A stretch of 64,000 nucleotides of DNA, from assembly GCA_002221725.1 (NCBI GenBank), contig NJFT01000188.1:1-64000 (forward strand), given 5' to 3'. A program made the translations under genes and the position numbers. The stretch's first letter is position 1. Every line of letters begins with the position of its first letter. This stretch comes from Scedosporium boydii (Eukaryota; Ascomycota; Sordariomycetes; Microascales; Microascaceae). The notes under the pieces were generated by a model. That model was given only the letters and a program-made list of their open reading frames with translations, had not been told where the DNA came from and did no database searches. Positions 22,158 through 33,850 of this stretch are shown here, in pieces.

Positions 22158-24717
22158 TTACGCATAAGCCCTCCCCACAGAAATCATCCCGACGGGCCTC
22201 GGACCCCTCCTTTCGCCAGCAAAGCCGAGTCTCCCAACTTCCATGCCCTCGCCTTCTCTGACAACGCCCCAGACGAGTCTCTCGGCGGCGGGATCAACCA
22301 GATTATCGCCCTCGTCTCCGGGACCATGGCATCGCGCGCTAATAACGGCCGAGCAGGTTCCGCCACGCATCGCGAGTGGATTTCCCGCGGGACGACCGTT
22401 CACGTAGCTGGCCGTAGGGTTGGCGCGCCGAAGACCGAGGCCCAGCGGTATGGCGAGGATGACGAGGAGAACGGCAAGCAGGGCGAGAAGGGCGGTGGAA
22501 GAAGTGGAGAGAGCGGTGAGTTGTGTCGTCTCGGTGAAGGATAGATCCGAGGGTGGGGGGAGGACGTCGACGGCCACTACGACGAGGGAGTTGGCGACGA
22601 GGAGTCCGGCGGCTGAAAAGAGGAGTATGAGGAGCCAGGACCACGGGCGTGGAAGGGTAATGTATAGGCTCGTCTGTTGGATACCTCGCGCGGCGCCGGA
22701 GAGTCGTAGAGCCTTGAAGGCATCCGGCACGGCGAACTCGGACATCTCGTGCCCGACGAAATAGGTGCTCAGAAGAGCGTTTAAAGTTATATATAGCAGG
22801 GCAATTAGGAGGTGAGGAAGCCCTGCGAGGATACTGACTGCAACCCGACTAGTTCCAGCTGGAAAAGCGTAGATCTGGTGAGGCGCAGGCTTTCCGAAAG
22901 CTGTCAGCTGGCCATTTGGGTGTTCCACGATACTGACAGCCAAGGCCGCAGCAGCAAGTGCGACGGGTGTAATCCATGCCAGTGCGAAGACTACCCAGCG
23001 GATAAGCGATGGGGTGAGAATCCAGAAGTGTTCGCGGGGAACCCAGTATTTCGCCTCATATAAAGGCCACCTCCCAGCGCGTACATCTGATTTGGTTAAG
23101 AGACAGGCGTTGCGGGTGGTCGCATCGGGAGTTTCGAGAAAAGAGGAGATGGCGTCCCCGAGGGTCGCCAGGGGTTTGAATTTTCGCAAGAGAGTAGTGA
23201 TGCCGACGCCAATGACGAGGATAAGGTTCAGGAGGGTGACAACTCCAAGTAGAGAGCTCGAAAGCTTGAGCTCACATGATTCTCGGCCGAGCTCTGCCAA
23301 CTCCGCCATACAGAACAGAACACCTTGTCTCTGGAGGCGAACACCCTCGCTAATCTCGGCGTCCAAGAAGCGGCCTCCCCGGGAAGCCGCTATGCCTGTC
23401 TGCAGAAGACTCCCCGTTGATGATTTGATATTGGTGACAATGAGAATGGTAGAAAAGTCGCCGACGTAAGGACCAGTGAATGAAGTCACACATTCTGACG
23501 CCGTGAGGTTGGTGAGCTCCCCGCGGTTGGCACTGTCCTGAAGGGATAAAAGATCAATGCGGGAAAACATGGCAGAGTTAGTTTGCGAGGCATTGGAGAA
23601 GGGTGCGCCGGAGAGAAATGATTCGGTTACGAAGACGAGACTCGAGGAGCTGCCAACTCTGGAGACGAATATCACACCATTATATCTAGAACGGTGTTAG
23701 CGAGAAATGCCAGGCCAGAAGCAGAGAGCATGGATTAGAGTCTTACAGTATTTGAACGCTCAAAGTTGTCACAAGGATGATGATTATAAGTAGCGCTCTC
23801 AATCTGGAGATATAAATGAGATTCCTAAACGACGGGATCCCTATATCGAGCCATTTCCTCTCATCGTGAGCAGCCGAGACCTCCGCTCTCGTGGGGCTGC
23901 TAAGGACTTGAAAGACGTAGTTCGAGATGGCGAGCAGAACGACGATCGAGATGTTGATTATGACCTGTAGAACCCAGTTGATACGCCTCGCCCCATCGCA
24001 ATCGCCGGTATAAATGGTCGACTCCCCGCCTAGTCTCGACCGGGAAATATCAAGAGCGAGGCAGATGATACCCACGAGGAGGATGAGAAAAGCTATCAGT
24101 GCATTAATAACGGCACCGAACCTCCAACCCACTAAAGGCGACGTCCTCCTCCCTTTCGTCGCTCCATCTTCCATACCGGACTGAGCGGCACCATTGGGAT
24201 CAGAATTCGAGCGACTCGCAGAGAAGTAAAAGTCTGCCGCTCTTGACCTGTGCGCTCTATCTCGTTGTTCTAGATTGACACCTTGGGGGCCACGGGCCTT
24301 CATTGAGGCTCGCAATGCCACAGTCTCGGGAGTTTCGCCGCGGAGGTAGTTTATGACGTAGTCTGGAATTAAGTCCTTATCTATCGTGCTCGGAGATGTC
24401 TGGCCACTGGATAGACCGCGAGGTTGCCACGTCGTCCGCCGGGCGCCTGTCCTTTGGGAGCTCGATGTTAGGTTATCCGGGGAACTGTTGTTTTGAAACG
24501 GCCACCGGTGGGTTTGCCTGTGGGAGCTGTGGTCCACCGACTCGCTGACCCTGCGCGAGAATTTCTTGTCAATTGAGAAGACTTTCACCCTTGCTTCCCC
24601 CGTAGAGTCCAAAAAACATCAAACTTACCTTTCTACCCTTTGCACTTCGCCATATTCGTCCCAGGTATATCTGTAAGTGATGGGTTTATGGTCTCTCGGC
24701 GGTATTACGACCTCCAT
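22158..24717 (-). CDS. DUF6536 multi-pass membrane protein
   Basis: Three exons on the minus strand, 24717-24629, 24550-23747 and 23685-22158 (806 aa). The first intron hides the real start: the spliced N-terminus reads MEVVIPPRDHKPITYRYTWDEYGEVQRVERVSES. After about 180 disordered residues comes WRFGAVINALIAFLILLVGIICLAL, the diagnostic start of the fungal DUF6536 domain, then a region with GDCDGARRINWVLQVIINI. About six to seven hydrophobic helices follow: near NWVLQVIINISIVVLLAI, ALLIIIILVTTL, LLGVVTLLNLILVIGV, IRWVVFALAWITPVALAAAAL, LPHLLIALLYITLNALL and WSWLLILLFSAAGLLVANSLV. Role unknown; members are plasma-membrane or secretory-pathway candidates. Wide gene-free DNA lies upstream. Confidence 0.82.
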
Positions 24718-26320
24718 GACTCGAGAGGACGGGCCTAAGTAGAGCCCACGGAGAGGAGCGACTGCCCGAGGGTGTCGTGATGAGATTTATATGCACATAG
24801 ATGCAGTTGTTTGTCGTGAGTTCTTCTCTTCCAGTCCGTGGCCGGCCATTCACCGGTGGGATTCGATTCGGGTAGAAGCCTTGCTAAAGCTGCGTGTTCG
24901 TTGGAGATTGTGTCGTATTGGTATTGGGCAGAGTGTAGGTAGCGTCGCAAGGGAGAGTATGTAAACCACGAAGGGATGTCCAGGGACGTAGGCCAACACA
25001 AAGAAAGATAGCACAAGGATTCCTATTTTTCATGATACAATGCAAGTCAGAAGAATCGAAGGGGGTAGGGGTCCATCGAGGATCGCAACTTGAGGAACAG
25101 GGCATGTCCCGGGTTATACATGGATAGGGTAGAGAAAGAATTGAGGAGGCTTGCGCTTCATCCTATATTCCTCTTGCGTCACTCATGCTTCGTCTCCTTC
25201 AACTTTTTGCTGTACCACCTCTTCCTCCAACAGGGATGCCGGGGGTATCAATTGACCTGCCATCTCGGTAGCTTCAGATGCGCGCATCCCAGAGAAACTC
25301 GGTTGTAATACTGCCGATCTGCATCGGGCTGGGAGCTTTTTCCCATAGGCGATGGTGTAAGTGATCTTGCCTGGCTATTTTTTCCTCCCCTCCCTTCACG
25401 TTCGCAGCGCCGTGCTGCCGCCCAGTGCACGGATGCATATTACATGCAGCCCTTCCAGGTAAGGGCGGGGAATTTCAAACTCTCGATGTTACCCCCCCGC
25501 CACGCCTATATGAGAAGGTATTAAGAAGACCATGGGCCTTGGCGGAGTCAGGACAGGAATGAGATCCGGGATGGTTTGTGTTGTCAGGGATGATCTTCTG
25601 GTAACAGGGGGCTAAAATGCCGGAGGGATGAAGGGGTCTCAAAGTGGGAGGGTCAAGATGCCGTAAACACTGGAATTCCAAAGGTTGGTTGCAGCTTCAC
25701 AACTGAGCAAAGAGGCTGGATGGACCCAGCGGCGGTGCCGGATTCAAGAGACCCGTAGAATTGGAAGTACGGGAGGCATAGCGCACCACCAACCACAACC
25801 ACTTATGATATCAGCCCGAGAGGAAAGAAGTGAGGGAAATGCAACACTTGGTATCAACTCTCGATACACAAGCCATGGACAGATAGAAAAAACGTATTTG
25901 TCCTTTCTTAGGTAGACGCCGCAACCAGAAGCGACATGCACGCCTGGTAGGGGTAAGGGCATGGCGATCAGGGTTCGCCGAGATACTCCCACGTTTTCAA
26001 TTCTCTGCGTGGGTGGAATAGTCCAAGATATTCAAAGTGCTAGAAAGGAAGATGACGACGGATATGTGAATATGCTCGAGGAATGCTTTGAAGACCCGTC
26101 GAGGAATGCTAAGCCGTCAATGTTCCAACCAACATCCTTGCGTAGCCCCGTGTCATTACACTTTCATGTCTAGAAATAATATTAGCAGCTGGTCGTTGCT
26201 TCCTCGTCCCACTTGCTGATCTTCGAACAACATTCCAGACGAGGGCTGAGATGGCAGGTGCGACAACGGAACAACACGTGCAAGAACACTGCAATGGAAG
26301 GCAGGGCAAAGAATCTAGAT

Positions 26321-26336
26321 TACGAAGTACTCCGTA
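26321..26336. repeat. Overlapping TACGAAGTA and TACTCCGTA motifs
   Basis: TACGAAGTA (26321-26329) shares its last two bases with TACTCCGTA (26328-26336). Both belong to the dispersed intergenic TAC-NNN-GTA motif family of this window. Confidence 0.6.
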
Positions 26337-29300
26337 CAGGGATGGATCAAATACAGGAAAGGTCGATCGAATGTGACGACAAACAGCTACGATCACACCC
26401 CAAGTTTGAGCCAGACACAAGCCCCACATTCACCCGTCCCACCCCTCTTTTTCGCGGACTAAGACTGGGCAACTCCTTCCGCACTCTTGCTTGGGATCGA
26501 TCGGCACTCCCTCAAGGCGGTTTCAGCATCTCACACGACTCTCGGCCAGGCCTCGTGCTGCCTCACCAATTGATATTCCTTCATCCATACACGGAGGCTC
26601 TAGAAACAAGTGAAAATATTCTCCATTGCACTCAGATAATTAACCCCATTCCGCTTCGGTTGAGGCCAGCGTTTCCAGCACTGGAGCCTATCCTAGGTAC
26701 ATTAACTTAGTCTATTCTTAGAATCGCGCTTCTCTTCGCAGCATCTTACGAATACAAAAAGGCGTCATGGATTTCTTTATGTGGGCAGGGCTGTCGGTTC
26801 ATCAAGTTCCCGTCCTCTCGGCGCTTACGCTGCTCCAGTGGCCTTTCTCTATGAAACGACCTGCATCTTGAGTGAAGTGCGTTTTTTGCCATTCGGCTAT
26901 TCTAGACTTCAACCAGACGCACCTCACCCTCTGCGCTTGGACATTGCTCTTTTCGCTATCTGGGCGGGTTCGCTGCAGAGGTGAGGAACAGACTGGTGCA
27001 CGGAGACCGAAGAATGCCCCAAGTGCTTCTTTTCCGTCTTTTCCTTCTCCATCCCATCAATAGGAAGTTGTCATCTAGCGCCAGAGGGATATTCCGATCG
27101 GAAATGCTACCTGTTATTTTCCAATGTTCGAAAATAAACTCTTAACCTTATCTGCTTTAGCTCTGACCGTGCATCTCGGTTCACCAATACAATGAAGAGT
27201 ACTTCGTACGAGTAAACGCCTCAGTTTCTATTTTTATACACCTTCTCTGCACCTTTCCCATTTGGACAAACGACGAGGAAGTATTTTCTTGAAATGCTCC
27301 TCCGCCGACGTCGAGGCATCAATCACACCCATCACGCATCTCCCGTCAGTGCAAGTGGACAGACGAAGAAACAGTTTTCTGCAAGAGCGAGCCGCGTGGT
27401 GTCTGTCTTTGTGCGGCTTGACCGTTCATGGTTGAGCTCTCGAGCCCCCTCGCGTCGTGCCGTCCGACTCGCGATCGACCCTTCATCCAGGAAATCCACA
27501 ACGTACTCCCCCCTTGAGGGTCAATTTTCAACACCGGAGTGTTCCAGTGCAATCACGCAAGAGCCTATTTTTCAAGATGAAGTTGTTTCTCGAGTCGCTC
27601 TACGGCTGCGTGGGGGCTGAGTTTAAAGTTGGACCGGAGATCTGGACAATTCAATCAAGGATATTTATCTGAACGAGCTAGTGAGCTGAGCGTAGGGTTG
27701 TAAAAGAGTTCCTTCAATCTTGTAGTTGATAACAGGACCCTGTCCTGTCCACCCGGTTTTTGACATGATGCCGACCTGGATCGTGAAAGAGGAGATCATT
27801 AATGCAGTCGTGTCGCAACCCGGTCACCATCTTGACATGCCGACTAGGGGGAGGGTTCCCATTCTCTGTACCAGTATGAATGAGTGCAATTTTGAAGAGG
27901 CAAACTTGTAAACACATGATGATTCTGTGATGATACTAGTTAGATGAGGAAAAGATAACTGCACTATAGGACGAACGGGTCTCCAGTGATAACCGCAGTG
28001 TCAGAAATCCATTGTTACATGGCCTGGCCATTTTCTGAGAAATCCCTTCTTGTCCTTGGTGGTTCTCACCCAAGACTTCCTCTCGATGAAGTCAAACTCC
28101 CCGCTATACCACAGTTTCAAAATTCGAGACGACAGACTATGAGACACCCTTCCAAGTTTCGGAATCCGGGCTTCGCACGCCTAGCACCCCGCCGCGGGCC
28201 TTAACCGGGTCAACTCGCATGGCATCGCCATAGGGATTACCTCGGTATAGCGCCGCAATCCACGTTTGTGTTGCCTTTGGCTAGGTTCTTTCCATATCAG
28301 TGGCGCCGTGTTTCAACAATTTCTGGTAGGATGAGAGGCGGCGGGATGAAGCTGAGCGGTGCGCCATGCTCTAATGCTTGGTATGTACTCCGTCTTTCCA
28401 TCTCATGGCACATTGAAAAGATACCTGTGCTCGGCGGGTGCCACTTTCACGGCCCATACCACAGAAACGAGACTTTATTCAGGGCCAAGGCCTCTAATGA
28501 AGGTCAGGTGTGAAATCAAACTTCTGGTTCCCGAAGGCCGCCTCGGCCGAGTCTCTTGACAATGGGTGATGCCGAACTTCCTCACGTATCAACCCGACCA
28601 GCCGGAACCTTTCGGCGAGCGCGCCAACTTCCGGGACCCATTGGTTACTCTGTTCTGTTCCGTTATGCCGAAACTCAAATCGGATCTCAATTCCCGTTAA
28701 AGCTCACCATGAATCTCCCCAAGGATTCCATAAAGCTGCAGTGAGTAGACGGTTTGTTCCGCACTCTATTCCCTCCTTGGATGCTCTCCATGCTTAAGAC
28801 GTGTGAGTCTTGGTTTGGTCATATCAGCTAGGGATCATGAACAAGAGATAGTCTCTTGAGATGGATTGAGATCCCCGACAAGCTCTGTCACATAGCCCAT
28901 CGTGCCAGGCTATATAACTCTGTTCGCCCACCCCATGATGCTCGCATAGATAGACCAGGTAGATCTCGAAACATCTCAACGGGTGTGCATGAAACTACGG
29001 CTGCCCAACGCGAGAGATCATCATCAACCGACTTGAGAAAGACATTAAGATCAACTGAGGCTCGTTATCTCATGCCAACGCCGCCAAGAGAGCAGTGAAA
29101 TAGAGCACCGTCAAGAGGCGATTCACCCTGCCCCAACCAACAATCTCGCCATGTTTGTTGGCTTGCATAGGCTTTAACATAGACCCCGACTTGGATAGAG
29201 CTGCATCTCGCATATCGAGCTATCCATCGTCACGTATGATAACCCTCTCTACTGCTATGTACTCCGTAGATAAGGGAGGCACGGCAGATTGCCCGAGGCA

Positions 29301-29740
29301 GAGGAGACGACGATAGGATCAGCCTAAGATCTAAGATCCTTCGCAGCGCACCCAGGCCCAGGCACGAAAAGAAGACGGGTCTCTATGATGAGCTGAATTG
29401 CCACATTCTGCGGTGCAACGAGGCAATTTTTGAACTTGGCCCGGGAGGGAAAGCGGAGCTCGGTCTGACCCGGGATATGCTCCCAAGTGTATTTCCCGCG
29501 CTAGTCAGGCATCAACTCCAATTTTGCGATAGCTCTAGCGTCATTTGCCGAACTGGTTTCTATGTGCTCACATGCCCCTTGGTAATGGATCGAGAAACCC
29601 TTAGGTGTGAGGTGCACCATCCATTAATGGAGTGTGAGCGGATGTAGACCTTCAAGGATAATCATATTAGCACACAACGTCAACCAAGTGAAGCGTGCCT
29701 CACGAAAACATTCAACGCTGTGACCGAATGCCAGCCAAGC

Positions 29741-29776
29741 TACGAAGTACTCCACCACGAAATAGTTTACTTCGTA
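29741..29776. repeat. Inverted pair of TACGAAGTA / TACTTCGTA
   Basis: TACGAAGTA at 29741-29749 and its exact reverse complement at 29768-29776, 18 bp apart. Members of the dispersed motif family. Confidence 0.65.
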
Positions 29777-31698
29777 GTTTGGTTCGTAAATTACTTCATC
29801 ACGCCGACGAGACCCAGAAGAGCTCGAGTCGGGTTCCAGCCCCAGCTCCAGCTCCGGTAAGCTTTGGCCAAGCCTGACAAATTTCGAGAGCCACTTTGAT
29901 GTTCGGGAAAAAAGTGGCAATGAGCTCCACCCGGGTATCTTTTTCAGGGGGATAAGAGGGCGTAAGCAGGAATAAGCAATGTCTGATTGGTTATGGCGAG
30001 CTTTTCTAGGGTCAAGATAATGTTCCATGTTGCCACCGAGAAGGAAAGATTCTGATTCTAAATGGCCCGATGGGCTGGGTTCCACATGAATGGGAGCCAG
30101 GGAGGAATAAAATTGCACTAGCTGGCTTGGTGATCAGTCCCGATTTGGATGCTGGCTGTTCGAGGCGCAAAGTACTTTCGTAAGGGGCAGGACGCCATTT
30201 TGAGCGGGATTGGCTCTAAACCAGAACCTCAAAACACCAGCCACAATTAACTCACGTGCCTCTCCCAATTCACAAGGCGCAAGCCTCATCTCGGCGGCAG
30301 TCACCGCCGGAAAGGTACCAGGTCAGGACTCGAACTGCCCGACACCCCAACCGCCGTGTTCCCCTCCAATTCCTCCCCACCAACCAATGACGCCGATCCC
30401 ACCATCCCGCACTCCGATTCGAGACCTCCTCGTACGATTCCACACAGCCACAGGGCCTAAATGGCATGGTGAAGCCGCTCGCGATATATTAGTCCAATGT
30501 CGTTCAATATCTCCCAGAACACGGCTCTTTTCGCCGTTTTCTTTATTCTGACCACTCAACGTTGGGGGAAACATCTGAACAAGTCAACCCTAACGTTGGT
30601 GCACACTGTTCATGTCTCCTTGCCTTGTTTCTCTGTTTCCTGTCGGGGTAGTAATGTCAACCACGTACGAGGAAAACCTTGTGTGTTTCTTCCTCGTCTC
30701 CACGCTCAACGCCTGGGTACATCGTAGGTACAGGAGGAGCCTGCTCGTAAGTTTGGAGATCGCCAATGGGTCTTCCCAGACTACTTCGTAGACTTGTGTG
30801 TAAAACTGGCACAATTGCTTCGTTTCTGGAGGTAAGACAGCACCACAAGCTGTGGAAACTGAGCTCACCGTCGCTTGGTTGATTCCGATCCGAAGCGACG
30901 GGAGTCACTTGAGAAGGTCAGCCAGGGTTACTTGACCCCACCTCTTAGGCTTCTTGCCTACCAAGCTACTCTGAACTGGGTTGAGTATGCTTCTGTTCAG
31001 TCACACTGCGCTCGTACGGTTTTGCGTCGTGGTCATGCCTTTTTGACTTTGCGCGCTGAAGTACAAGCAATATGCGGGAAGGGACGCTGGGCATTCATGC
31101 TTGCATGTGTCCACTACAAGATAATGTCTTCTATTCCAAGTAAACTAGTTGGCACAAGCTTCCATTTCTTGCTGTCCTTTGCACCAATTGCCGTGCCACA
31201 CCTCCTCCTTATACACTCGTCGTTGACACCTTAAACTTGGATGGGCACGAGACAAAAAGAGCATCCTCCAACGCCGAGTTCCTAGCATCCCGTTTCCTAA
31301 TTTCTGCTCGGATGTGCGATTTACCCCTCCGAGTATTATTCATGGGCCTTTTTTTAATGCAATGCAGACAGCTGAGCATTTGAAGGATTGATGTAATGCT
31401 TTAATACCGTATACCGTCAAAGATACGTATAAGCCAGGCTGGAAAACGGAGCGAAAGTGTAAGTGGAAAGAGCCCCTGTGACTGGTGCCTGCCAATGTGG
31501 GGGAGGGGGTGGATGCACTTTGCACCTTGACATTGTCCATCGTAATCGTAAACTAAACTAGGCAATTAGCAAAGTGGGAAATGGCCACAGGACAGGTCTA
31601 GACCTGCATATTGTAACTTGGGCAGGCTGGGTTCGAGGTCTCCACGAAGTACCAAGGTCAGCCATGGCGTCTTCAACCGTGACTGAATCGTAGCAATA

Positions 31699-31774
31699 CG
31701 TGGTACCGGATTCGAACCCGCGAGGAACCGGGTGACAGATGGATCCACCGAGACTTCGCCTTGCGCCGACCACG
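31699..31774 (-). pseudogene. tRNA-like relic
   Basis: On the minus strand a 76-nt stretch begins CGTGGT and ends with its complement ACCACG, and has a perfect B-box core (GGTTCGAATCC) at the right distance from the end. The T-stem has a mismatch, no D-arm or anticodon arm folds well, and no T-run terminator follows. A decayed tRNA or a tRNA-derived SINE fragment fits better than an active tRNA gene. Confidence 0.25.
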
Positions 31775-31992
31775 AAAACCCTTCCCAGTACGCTGGGGGT
31801 ACCCGACCGATGACACAAGCCCACGCCACACTTACGCGGTAAAACTACGAAGGAGGCTCCATCCCGAAGGGTCTACGATGTTCCTTTTCTTGGAAGTGAA
31901 GGGGGAGGGAGAAAGCCCCATTCATGGCCCAATGTCCCATTCAAATTGTTCCCATCCATCCTAAGCTTGAGAGGCTCTCTGTTTGTCATTTG

Positions 31993-32002
31993 TATATATA
32001 AA
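31993..32002 (+). promoter_or_regulatory. TATA box of the small Ser-rich gene
   Basis: TATATATAAA about 480 bp before the ATG at 32480, followed 30-60 bp later by C/T-rich sequence (from about 32033) typical of fungal transcription starts. Confidence 0.55.
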
Positions 32003-32479
32003 CCTCGTGGCTGTCTAGTTCCACAACAGTTTGAACCCCCCCTTCCCTCTCTTCCCGTTTCCATCTTACCATTCTTTCTCTCTTAAACCAGACTTAGCGC
32101 CCTTTCTTGCGCGCCCCGGACAAGACCCTCGAACTGTCCAAAGGAGCTTTCATTAATCTCGAGCATTACAAATCTACACCATCACGTCAACCTGTGCGGA
32201 CTTACACCATCCAGGTTCTCTCATCTCCCCCGCGTCCACCTTACATCGGAACCCTCCGCGAGCCAGCAAGTAAACAAAGAACGACTTCTCCTCGACTCGC
32301 AACCTCTCTCTCTCTCTCTCTCAAAAAGAAACATCTTGAATTAACCACAACGAAGACTTCGAAACCACTTATTCTTTCGATTATCGACGAGCTTAGAGGA
32401 ACCAAGCCCTATCTCGACGCCGAACCAAACCTACCAGACAAACAAAACAGAGCAACTTCGCTCAGCCACTCCAGCCACA
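32003..32479 (+). promoter_or_regulatory. ATG-free leader of the small Ser-rich gene
   Basis: From the TATA box to the start codon there is no ATG in any frame for 477 nt, where about seven are expected by chance. The strand is poor in G and rich in A/C/T, with a (CT)n run at about 32304-32322. This is the signature of a scanned 5' UTR. Confidence 0.6.
32304..32322. repeat. (CT)n microsatellite in the leader
   Basis: About nine CT units in a row, in the putative 5' UTR of the gene at 32480. Confidence 0.8.
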
Positions 32480-32722
32480 ATGTCTCCCACATACACAATG
32501 TCCGCACACTTGTGCAAGCAAATCTACTCCTCCTGGCGCCAAACCCGTCACCCTTCTCCCGAGCCACTGAGCCCCTCTCAACAACGCCGCTCCTCGACCT
32601 CGTCTAATTCTTCCTCCACATCGAGCTCGCCGTCTTCTTACTTCACTTCGAGCAAGCCCTCGATCGAGGCGGATCGCGACGCCGCGACGAGTCGGAGGAT
32701 TGGGGGCAGTAATACGAGATAA
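32480..32722 (+). CDS. Small Ser-rich protein of unknown function
   Basis: Single exon, 80 aa, start CCACAATGTC. The N-terminus (MSPTYTMSAHLCKQIYSSWR) could form an amphipathic helix; the middle is a Ser/Thr/Pro-rich tract and the C-terminus is charged (EADRDAATSRRIGG). There is no signal peptide or membrane segment. I do not recognise a family. It is supported by a TATA box and a 477-nt upstream stretch without ATG rather than by homology, and it is the only likely protein gene between 24.7 and 33.8 kb. The long leader, low-complexity product and isolation suggest a conditionally expressed (stress or development) gene; that is inference. Confidence 0.55.
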   Translation: MSPTYTMSAHLCKQIYSSWRQTRHPSPEPLSPSQQRRSSTSSNSSSTSSSPSSYFTSSKPSIEADRDAATSRRIGGSNTR

Positions 32723-33850
32723 AGCAACGTTGAAACTGAAGCGCGGGGGAAATGACCACAACATACAACGTCGAACATCATCACAATGGGGAATTATTCG
32801 AAATTGTTCTTGTGTGAAAGCAGCGGGCGAGCTTTTTTCTAATTCTTGTCTTTCCATTATATCTCATTTGTCTTAACAACAACAATGGTCGCCCCGGATC
32901 GGAATGGCGGATATCAATGGCGTTCTGGGTTTCATGGGTTGAGGGTTTTCATTTATTTGTTTCCGCGGGAATTAGTTTATCGAGTATGAAATCCATCGCC
33001 TTGATTTTATTTTTCGACTGCTTTTTGCTGGTCGTTTATGGTCCAACCCCTAAGAGATCTTGCTTCTATTTCTGGCCGATTCCCGGCTGTCTCCCGACTG
33101 GTTCGTGTAGGTCCGTACGATCGGACAACACTGTGCTTTACGCCGGCTAGCATCCGGCCTGTATCGGCTCGGAACAGCAAGGACACATCAATTGGCTTCC
33201 GAAACCACTTCCGATCCACACAGCTTGACATTCGGGCCAGTATTCATTTCTATCCAGCACAAGTTCTACCGATAGCGCTCATAATGAGAGATGTCCCTCG
33301 GGCCTTACCTTCCGTGACATTGAAAAGATGGTGATACCAATGATAATCTCGTACGCCAATCATGCATCGTCCCTCATGATTTGGGATATTTGGGCCACTC
33401 CCAGATTGAGAATTTCGTTCTCAGCCCTGCGAGCCTTGCGTGGTAAACGGTAAACGGTGGTGATGGTAAGTGCGCGGAGATCTCCATCCGGGTGTACTTC
33501 ACCTCGTTGGAAAGGATCTTTGGGTCCATCAACTCCCACATCATCACCAGCAAGAACGCAATCTAACATCCACAACAAGCGTGTACCTTGAGGGGTAATC
33601 TTCGTTAGAAGGTGAATACCTCGTTCGCTCGACTCCCGAAATGAAAGTGATCTTCCTCTTCAGCATATTGACATCGTATTCTCGTTATCTTCGTAATATT
33701 CCACCCTAAGAATTAAATGTATCGCCAATGGTAGAAACAGATTCTCTAAGAAGCAAAAACGGTCGAAAAGAACAACCGCATTACCATCTACCAAAATGCG
33801 TAAAAAGAAGGTGACCGCATGTCATCCAGAAAATCAACCCGTCTATGGTA
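32723..33850. other. Intergenic region to PSD2
   Basis: 3' flank of the small gene and of PSD2 (convergent). No gene supported. Confidence 0.5.

Larger units (their letters stand above)
24718..31992. other. Gene-poor block of about 7.3 kb
   Basis: No reading frame with family signal, biased codon use or coherent splice structure was found on either strand. The block is not A/T-rich, so it does not look like strongly RIP-mutated repeats. It carries six exact copies of the 9-mer TACTTCGTA/TACGAAGTA (26321, 27200, 29741, 29768, 30783 plus an overlapping TACTCCGTA variant at 26328) and a tRNA-like relic near 31.7 kb. The right end is the promoter of the small gene at 32480. Count of exact copies by eye: five; the sixth is the TACTCCGTA variant. 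Confidence 0.5.

Noticed and set aside
26213..26710. 165-codon frame in the gene-poor block
   Set aside because: No plausible start context, no motif, and it includes the intergenic 9-mer repeats.
27294..27620. A 108-codon frame ending in LRLRGG followed by a stop, exactly like the ubiquitin C-terminus
   Set aside because: Nothing upstream resembles the ubiquitin beta-grasp fold in any frame, and there is no splice structure linking to one. Six matching residues can arise by chance.
29624..30118. 164-codon minus-strand frame
   Set aside because: Part of the peptide is made by the TACTTCGTA-type motifs (YFVVEYFV) and the rest shows no domain or codon bias.
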